Assembly: GCA_031273385.1 (NCBI GenBank)
Contig: JAISRY010000058.1
Span: 1 to 12,878 of the forward strand
Length of the DNA stretch: 12,878 nucleotides
Direction: 5' to 3'
Source of the DNA: Tannerellaceae bacterium
Lineage (GTDB): Bacteria > Bacteroidota > Bacteroidia > Bacteroidales > Tannerellaceae
Part shown: piece by piece, positions 7,871-12,878 of the stretch
Layout: each line of letters opens with the position of its first letter
How positions within the stretch are numbered: the first letter of the stretch is position 1
The notes under the pieces: model-generated
Database searches by the model: none
What the model was told of the DNA's origin: nothing
The model's input: the letters and a program-made list of their open reading frames with translations, nothing else
Program-made: the position numbers and the translations under genes

Positions 7871-8355
7871 CGAACAATTTTCTGAGAATCGTTGTCATTT
7901 CGCCCGAAACAGCGGAATGCCCCTCCAAAAATAGAGAAAAATTCGACAAAATGCAAAAAATACGCCTCTGCCGAAAAAGCCGTTTTCTTTACAAAATGTC
8001 ATAAAAATCCCCTTTTCAGTAACTATTTGTATTTTCAAAATGTCGGAATCACGTTTGCTTTTTGCTGTGCCGGCGGTAGTTGTCTGAATCAGAATTTTCA
8101 GGATTATAGAATGGACAGAATGAAGCAATTGAAAATGACGGGTACCACTGTCGTTATAATGACGACGAATCATAATCGTGTGAAAATCAACGCTATCGCC
8201 GCCATTTCCACTTGTTTAAACTACCTGTTTGTTCTGCACATATTAATATATCCGAAACAAAGACTTAGATCTTCTGCAACAAAATGCTTCATGTTTCAGA
8301 AGAAAAAAATAGATAATACGGGTATGATTTATGCATGGTATATCCAATTGTTTCA

Positions 8356-8363
8356 TAACTTTG
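8356..8363 (+). promoter_or_regulatory. Bacteroidetes -7 promoter box (TAACTTTG) for the PstS-like/helicase pair
   Basis: TAACTTTG matches TAnnTTTG and ends 31 bp before the ATG of the lipoprotein gene. The -33 box is unclear; only a TTTA near 8328 lies upstream, at poor spacing. Its position argues against the open frame 7892-8398 being a gene. Confidence 0.55.
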
Positions 8364-8394
8364 TTGTGATACTGTTTAATCCATTAAAGATGAT

Positions 8395-9354
8395 ATGAAA
8401 ATGAGGAACTTAAGGTTGTTAACGCTCTTGCTTTGTCCTATCTTTTTTGCTTGTGATAAAGAAGCGGAAGATATTCCATTCGTTGGTTTGGAAGAGGTGG
8501 AAGTCGAAAATTATCCTATCGTGGATGGTTCGACATCTACTGACCCATTAAACAAACTGTTGGTTTGTAAGCTTTTAGGCTTCGATTACAGATGGGAACG
8601 GGCAATGTTTATGAATGGCTTGTGGTATTTATGGAACAATATTCCTGCTGAATTTGTGACCAAACATCTTAAATCCTCTCAAACACACCAGGCTTTTGTC
8701 AATTTGATTGATGGAGAGGCAGAAATTATTCTCACTGCACGAAAAATGTCGCCGGACGAGAAAGCGTATGCCGAAAAAGCAAAGGTTTCCCTGATCGAGA
8801 CGCCTATAGCGCTTGATGCCTTTATATTTATCGTGAATGTCGAAAACCAAATAGAATCATTGACAACAAAGCAGATACAGGATTTTTATACAGGTAAAAT
8901 AACGAATTGGAAAGAGGTCGGAGGCGCTGACAGTCCGATCAATCCATACGTGAGAAACCCCAATTCGGGTAGTCAGGAACTGATGGAATCAATGATTATG
9001 AAAGAGTTGGATATGCCGGATTGGGACGTGGAATGGAGTTCTGAGGCCATACCGAGTATGGACTTGGCATTTGTCCGTATTGTGAATAATATCAATGGTC
9101 TATGCTATACGGTTTATTACTATAAAGAACAGATAGTAAGGGATGAGCTTTCGGTTAGGCACATTGCCGTCGATGGTGTCTATCCGGACAAAAACACCAT
9201 AAAAAACCAATCATACCCCTACGTAGCCGAAGTATATGCCGTTATCCGCAACAACCTGGACAAAAGCTCAATGGCCTATAAATTATATCAATACCTCCAA
9301 ACAGAAGAGGGCAAAGACATTATTTCAGAGAGTGGATACATACCTATATTATGA
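8395..9354 (+). CDS. PstS-like solute-binding lipoprotein
   Basis: This 319-residue protein has a lipoprotein signal: a basic start, a hydrophobic run and a lipobox ending at Cys20 (PIFFAC), so it should be anchored in a membrane and face the periplasm or surface. The mature part resembles the type II periplasmic binding fold of phosphate-binding PstS proteins: VDGSTST (43-49), a TARKMSPDE block (115-122), then LTTKQIQDFYTGKITNWKEVGG (156-177) and a PNSGSQE block (189-195). Those Ser/Thr-rich loops hold phosphate in PstS. No pstC, pstA, pstB or phoU gene is near, so it may bind a different ligand or act as a sensor. The ATG at 8401 is an alternative start. Its stop overlaps the next start by 4 bp (ATGA), implying a shared mRNA. 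The gene is more AT-rich than the ileS operon. Confidence 0.85.
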   Translation: MKMRNLRLLTLLLCPIFFACDKEAEDIPFVGLEEVEVENYPIVDGSTSTDPLNKLLVCKLLGFDYRWERAMFMNGLWYLWNNIPAEFVTKHLKSSQTHQAFVNLIDGEAEIILTARKMSPDEKAYAEKAKVSLIETPIALDAFIFIVNVENQIESLTTKQIQDFYTGKITNWKEVGGADSPINPYVRNPNSGSQELMESMIMKELDMPDWDVEWSSEAIPSMDLAFVRIVNNINGLCYTVYYYKEQIVRDELSVRHIAVDGVYPDKNTIKNQSYPYVAEVYAVIRNNLDKSSMAYKLYQYLQTEEGKDIISESGYIPIL

Positions 9355-12299
9355 CTGAATCTGAATGGCAAAAACGCATAGCGGAATTAGAGGCTCAGAA
9401 CGCTGCTTTGACGGAGGAAAATAAAAAGCTGCGGGAAGCGTTGGGCTTGCCATCCAGGGCGGTTATGGCCGGAAAACAGGAGGAAACCGTATCTATACAG
9501 CACGTCGAAATTCAAGATGATGACACGGAAAAAGAGGCCATCCCGCCTGTTAACAAATACAGCTCCCCCGAAGAAAAGATTGAACTATTCATGTCATTAT
9601 TTCGAGGGCGAACGGATGTGTATGCAAAACGCTGTTATAGCAAGAATTACGACAGCAGTTATTATATCCCGGCCTGTAAAAATGAATGGGTACGGGGCGT
9701 TTGCGAAAGGCCGCGTGTCAAATGCAAAAATTGCACGAAAAGGGAACTCCTGCCATTTACCAAAGAGGTGATTGATCAGCATTTACGCAACAAAGACGAA
9801 CAAGGGAACGGCATTATAGGCGTTTATCCGCTTTTACGGGATGAGACTTGCCTGTTTTTGGCTGTCGATTTTGATGATGAAAGCTGGCGGAAAGATATTG
9901 CCGTTTTCCGCGCCGTTTGTGAAGAGCTGAAAATTCCAATAGCGATAGAACGCTCACGTTCAGGGAATGGCGGTCATGCCTGGCTGTTTTTTGAAGAACC
10001 CGTATCTGCCCTGTCCGCCCGAAAACTGGGCAATGCTTTGCTGACAAAAGCGATGTCCGTCAGGCATGAAATACGCTTTGCCTCATACGACAGGATGTTT
10101 CCGAATCAGGATTTTATGCCTAAAGGCGGTTTCGGAAACCTGATCGCTTTGCCTTTGCAAGGCGGAGCAAGGCAAAGGGGAAACAGTGAATTTATTGACG
10201 AAACATTCCGACCCTATCCCGACCAATGGGCTTACCTGGCCTCTATCAGGAAGATAAGCGGAGAGGAGATCCAACAATTACTCGCCGGCCTGTGCGAAGG
10301 AGATGGCTTGGGTTTACTTGCAGATACGGAAACAGGCGATGAGGATCATCCCCAACTTCATCCTCAACTATGGGAAGCTAAAAAGCCGGAAATAAACCTC
10401 GTAAGCAAAGATTTCCCGGATAAATTGTGTATTATTGAGGCGAACAGGCTGTATGTCCCTAAAAATGGAATCAGTCAGCGGGCGCTCAATCGAATCAAAC
10501 GGCTTGCCGCCTTTCAAAATCCGCTGTTTTATAAAACGCAGCGTATGCGCATGTCCACATTCAATATTCCACGCATTATTTATTCGTTGGCCGAAACGCC
10601 TGATTATTTGGGTATTCCACGTGGATGCCGCTCATCGCTCGTCCATCTATTAGATGACGCCAAAATAGACTATGTATTTGATGATAAGCGGAATAGGGGA
10701 AAGAAGATTAAGGTCGCTTTCCTCGGAACGCTTCGCGAAGAACAACTGTTTGCCGCCGATGCCCTACTCCAACATGAAAACGGCGTATTATCCGTGCCGA
10801 CGGCCTTTGGAAAAACGGTTATCGGCGCATCACTCATTGCCGGGCGGAAATGCAATACCCTAATATTGGTGCATTTACAAACATTATTCGATCAATGGAA
10901 AAAGTCGTTGGAGCAATTCCTCCACATAGACGAAGTGTTGCCGGAGATGGAGCATAAACGGGGACATAAAAAGAACCGTTCTATTATCGGGCAATTGGGT
11001 TCAGGCAAAAACACGCTCTCCGGTATTATAGATATAGCGCTCGTACAGAGCTTGATCCATGACAACGAAGTGGATGAAACGGTCAAAAATTACGGTATGG
11101 TCATTGTGGACGAATGTCATCATGTCCCTTCTGTGAACTATGAAAAAGCGCTTGGCGCCGCAAATGCCCGGTATGTCTATGGATTGACGGCGACGCCGGT
11201 TCGACAGGACGGGTTGCACCCGATTACGTTTATGCATTGCGGAGCAATACGTTATGCCGTAAATGCGAAGCAGCAGGCGGCAAAGCGGGATTTCGAACAC
11301 TATGTGATGCCCTGTTTTACCGGATTCAAAAAGCCGCTGACACAGGATGAGGCGAATTGGCATATCACCCAGGTCTATTCAGCGCTTGTAGAAGACGATG
11401 TGCGTAATCGCCAGATAGTTGCCGATGTAATAGATGCAGTAGGCGCCGGGCGAACACCCATTATCCTTACCCAGCGGACAGACCACGTATCCGCTTTAGC
11501 TGATTTGCTTAAAAATCAATGCAATGCTCATGTCATTACGCTTATTGGCGCAGGTTCGGCGAAGCTAAAGCGCGAAACGATGCATACGTTGGAAAATATC
11601 CCTCAAAATGAACGATTAATCATCGTTGCGACAGGAAAATATGTAGGCGAAGGCTTTGATTATCCAAGGTTGGATACCCTGTTTTTGGCGACACCCATAG
11701 CGTGGAAAGGCACATTGGCACAATATGCAGGCCGTTTGCACCGCGATTATCCCGGCAAACAGGATGTGATTGTGTATGACTATGTTGACATCCATATTCC
11801 GGTGTTGGAACGCATGTATCACAAACGGTTGGCCGGATACGCACAGATAGGGTACAAAACGATAGCGACACGAAACCAGCCGGATAAAATCAATACGATT
11901 TATGATACAACCAGCTTTGTCCCGGTCATAAAAAATGATTTTGCCGGCGCAAAGAAAGAGATCCTGATAGTCAGCCCTTTCATCCGGAAAAAACGTGTCG
12001 AAACCATCCTCGAATGGCTGAAAGAACCCTTGAAAACAGGCGTGACGATTACCGTCATTACAAGACCGGCAGAACAGAAAGAAAAAGGCCACGTAACGGC
12101 ATGCCTGGATGACCTGCAGCGCCATGGCATCACCACCATCCAAAGAAGCAACATACACCAGAAATTCATCCTCATCGACGATAAACTCGTATGGTACGGA
12201 AGCGTCAATCTCCTAAGCTTCGGACGCGCTGAAGAAAGCATGATGCGCCTGGATTCAAGAGAAATAGCCGCCGAATTAGACACGATGATCCGGCGGTGA
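9351..12299 (+). CDS. Primase-helicase-PLD nuclease fusion (TOTE-type conflict protein)
   Basis: This 982-residue protein joins several modules. Residues 5-32 form a leucine-rich coiled coil. Residues 70-310 resemble an archaeo-eukaryotic primase: a Cys cluster (Cys109, Cys118, Cys125, Cys128), the metal-binding DFDD (173-176), SGNGGHAW (204-211) with the SxxxxH-type motif, and YDRMFPNQ/GFGNLIALPLQ (246-270). Residues 455-815 are an SF2 helicase: RxxQ (462-465), Walker A PTAFGKT (483-489), DECH (587-590), TATP (613-616), VGEGFDYP (765-772) and QYAGRLHR (791-798). Residues 865-980 form a phospholipase-D-type domain with one HxK(x4)D motif (His936, Lys938, Asp943) and GSVN (950-953). All catalytic motifs look intact. 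Family knowledge: Pfam, as I recall, calls this primase the TOTE conflict system primase. A role in defence against foreign DNA is inferred. The start overlaps the upstream stop by 4 bp. Confidence 0.9.
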   Translation: MTESEWQKRIAELEAQNAALTEENKKLREALGLPSRAVMAGKQEETVSIQHVEIQDDDTEKEAIPPVNKYSSPEEKIELFMSLFRGRTDVYAKRCYSKNYDSSYYIPACKNEWVRGVCERPRVKCKNCTKRELLPFTKEVIDQHLRNKDEQGNGIIGVYPLLRDETCLFLAVDFDDESWRKDIAVFRAVCEELKIPIAIERSRSGNGGHAWLFFEEPVSALSARKLGNALLTKAMSVRHEIRFASYDRMFPNQDFMPKGGFGNLIALPLQGGARQRGNSEFIDETFRPYPDQWAYLASIRKISGEEIQQLLAGLCEGDGLGLLADTETGDEDHPQLHPQLWEAKKPEINLVSKDFPDKLCIIEANRLYVPKNGISQRALNRIKRLAAFQNPLFYKTQRMRMSTFNIPRIIYSLAETPDYLGIPRGCRSSLVHLLDDAKIDYVFDDKRNRGKKIKVAFLGTLREEQLFAADALLQHENGVLSVPTAFGKTVIGASLIAGRKCNTLILVHLQTLFDQWKKSLEQFLHIDEVLPEMEHKRGHKKNRSIIGQLGSGKNTLSGIIDIALVQSLIHDNEVDETVKNYGMVIVDECHHVPSVNYEKALGAANARYVYGLTATPVRQDGLHPITFMHCGAIRYAVNAKQQAAKRDFEHYVMPCFTGFKKPLTQDEANWHITQVYSALVEDDVRNRQIVADVIDAVGAGRTPIILTQRTDHVSALADLLKNQCNAHVITLIGAGSAKLKRETMHTLENIPQNERLIIVATGKYVGEGFDYPRLDTLFLATPIAWKGTLAQYAGRLHRDYPGKQDVIVYDYVDIHIPVLERMYHKRLAGYAQIGYKTIATRNQPDKINTIYDTTSFVPVIKNDFAGAKKEILIVSPFIRKKRVETILEWLKEPLKTGVTITVITRPAEQKEKGHVTACLDDLQRHGITTIQRSNIHQKFILIDDKLVWYGSVNLLSFGRAEESMMRLDSREIAAELDTMIRR

Positions 12300-12465
12300 A
12301 AAAAGACATGCATTAACTTAGTATTGCCGGTGCTGATAAGATAGAGTGTAAAAACTAATAGAACTTCTTGAAACTTCGAGATTCTTCAAAAATCAAGAAG
12401 AATTAAAAAAGAAGTTATATCTTTGTATTTTAAAACTATTGATGACATTTAATATGTAATTGATT
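12300..12465. other. Intergenic gap with short inverted repeat upstream of the Fic gene
   Basis: CTTCTTGA (12364-12371) and TCAAGAAG (12393-12400) are perfect 8-bp inverted arms separated by 21 bases. ATTCTTC (12381-12387) can alternatively pair with GAAGAAT (12397-12403). The right arm ends 17 bp before the -7 box at 12418, so the repeat lies where an operator could act. No T-run follows on the plus strand, so it is a poor terminator for the helicase gene. Confidence 0.4.
12418..12425 (+). promoter_or_regulatory. Bacteroidetes -7 promoter box (TATCTTTG) for the Fic gene
   Basis: TATCTTTG is an excellent match to TAnnTTTG and ends 40 bp before the Fic ATG. No -33 TTTG is seen at the normal spacing, which may mean the promoter needs an activator. 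It suggests that Fic is transcribed separately from the helicase. Confidence 0.6.
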
Positions 12466-12878
12466 ATGTTGGAACACCCGCCCATAGCAACCGAACAGGA
12501 AGAGTTTAATTCCGTTCAATTGGCTTTTACAACTGCAATTCAGCAGATAAACGCCGAATATCCTTATTGGAATAAGGTTAAATATCTGGAAACCAAAGAT
12601 AAGCATGACAAAAAAACTATTTGGTTTGCCTTGAAATTTTTGCGCCAATTAAACAGAACAGTTTTGACATTTGGGAAATATCAATTCAGTTACACGGTTA
12701 CAGACGAGATGTTTGAATTGCTACACTATTTCGATATGAATATCGGTGGCGGTTTGGCAAGTGAAAATCTAATTCCAAACGAAAACAAAAATCGTTACCT
12801 CGTATCGTCGATTATGGAAGAGGCGATTGCTTCGAGTCAAATGGAGGGTGCCGCCACTACGCGAAAAGTTGCCAAAGA
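12466..12878 (+). CDS. Fic-family protein, N-terminal part (class II autoinhibited), cut by the window end
   Basis: A frame opens at ATG 12466 and is unbroken to the window edge: 137 codons plus 2 bases. An in-frame TAA at 12457 lies just upstream, so this is the natural start region. The N-terminus is helical. The stretch RYLVSSIMEEAIASSQMEGA (110-129) matches the N-terminal inhibitory helix region of class II Fic proteins, with the motif (S/T)xxxE(G/N) as Ser123-x-x-x-Glu127-Gly128. In the family, that Glu blocks productive ATP binding until it is released. The catalytic HPFx(D/E)GN(G/K)R motif would lie beyond the window, so AMP transfer to a target Tyr, Ser or Thr is expected but not seen. 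Targets are unknown. It could be a stress, toxin-like or defence protein. Confidence 0.85.
   Translation, partial: MLEHPPIATEQEEFNSVQLAFTTAIQQINAEYPYWNKVKYLETKDKHDKKTIWFALKFLRQLNRTVLTFGKYQFSYTVTDEMFELLHYFDMNIGGGLASENLIPNENKNRYLVSSIMEEAIASSQMEGAATTRKVAK

Larger units (their letters stand above)
7373..8394. other. Noncoding AT-rich spacer with inverted repeats
   Basis: No convincing gene lies in this divergent kilobase between ileS and the PstS-like gene. It holds the ileS promoter at the left end, an imperfect hairpin (7468-7528), repeated ATTTTGTC words, an 11-bp direct repeat (TCTGAGAATCG at 7549-7559 and 7881-7891), two palindromic GATGATGT units (7788-7870) and the promoter box for the rightward genes near 8356. 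Plus-strand open frames at 7460-7867 and 7892-8398 have biased, low-complexity translations and run through the repeats or the promoter. From about 7910 to 8340 I see nothing beyond AT-rich sequence. Confidence 0.7.

Noticed and set aside
7892..8398. Plus-strand open frame of 168 codons before the PstS-like gene
   Set aside because: It is Lys/Asn/Phe-rich, as expected for AT-rich noncoding DNA, contains the promoter box of the next gene at 8356-8363, and has no start signal.
9351..9450. IS66-type transposase N-terminus, suggested by the ELEAQNAALTEENKKL coil
   Set aside because: The rest of the protein is primase, helicase and PLD. Such coils are common, and no transposase domain follows.
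1..12878. tRNA, rRNA or phage-type attachment sites
   Set aside because: No cloverleaf, rRNA-like segment or integrase gene was recognised on either strand by eye.

Overview
This window looks like the chromosome of a Bacteroidales member, perhaps near Parabacteroides or Tannerella; the genus is an impression only. Three things point there. Several genes are preceded by the Bacteroidetes -7 promoter box TAnnTTTG and mostly lack strong Shine-Dalgarno sequences. The gene order ileS, short DksA/TraR-like gene, lspA, DUF4296-like lipoprotein is, as I recall, typical of this order. The DksA-like protein and LspA also carry Bacteroidetes-style features.

Left part (1-7366), housekeeping. A rubrerythrin gene (17-595, +) converges on a secreted SGNH/SASA-family carbohydrate O-acetylesterase (611-2065, -) that has its own promoter box. 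Next comes a compact minus-strand operon reading from right to left: isoleucyl-tRNA synthetase (7366-3947), a DksA/TraR-like regulator (3902-3522), signal peptidase II (3521-2880) and a DUF4296-like lipoprotein (2899-2114). The last three genes abut or overlap. The synthetase is of the long IleRS2 type and carries a GIHH active-site motif in place of HxGH, a swap linked to very strong mupirocin resistance.

Middle (7367-8394), a noncoding, AT-rich, structured kilobase. It holds the ileS promoter, a long imperfect hairpin built on 16-bp perfect arms, scattered ATTTTGTC words in both orientations, a perfect 20-bp palindrome GATGATGTCCGGACATCATC with a diverged second copy 43 bp away, and a promoter box for the genes to the right. 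The plus-strand open frames here do not look like genes.

Right part (8395-12878), accessory genes. A PstS-like solute-binding lipoprotein (8395-9354, +) overlaps by 4 bp the start of a 982-residue protein (9351-12299, +). That protein fuses an N-terminal coiled coil, a Cys motif, an archaeo-eukaryotic-type primase domain, an SF2 helicase and a C-terminal phospholipase-D-type nuclease domain. This matches the primase-helicase proteins that Pfam, as I recall, labels the TOTE conflict system. After a 166-bp gap with its own promoter box, the 5' part of a Fic-family gene (12466-12878, +) carries a class II autoinhibitory motif and runs off the window.

The most interesting candidate system is the fused primase-helicase-nuclease, coupled to a periplasm-facing binding protein and followed by a Fic enzyme: possibly a genome-defence cassette placed beside a conserved operon and separated from it by a repeat-rich spacer. 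The defence role is an inference, not shown by the sequence.
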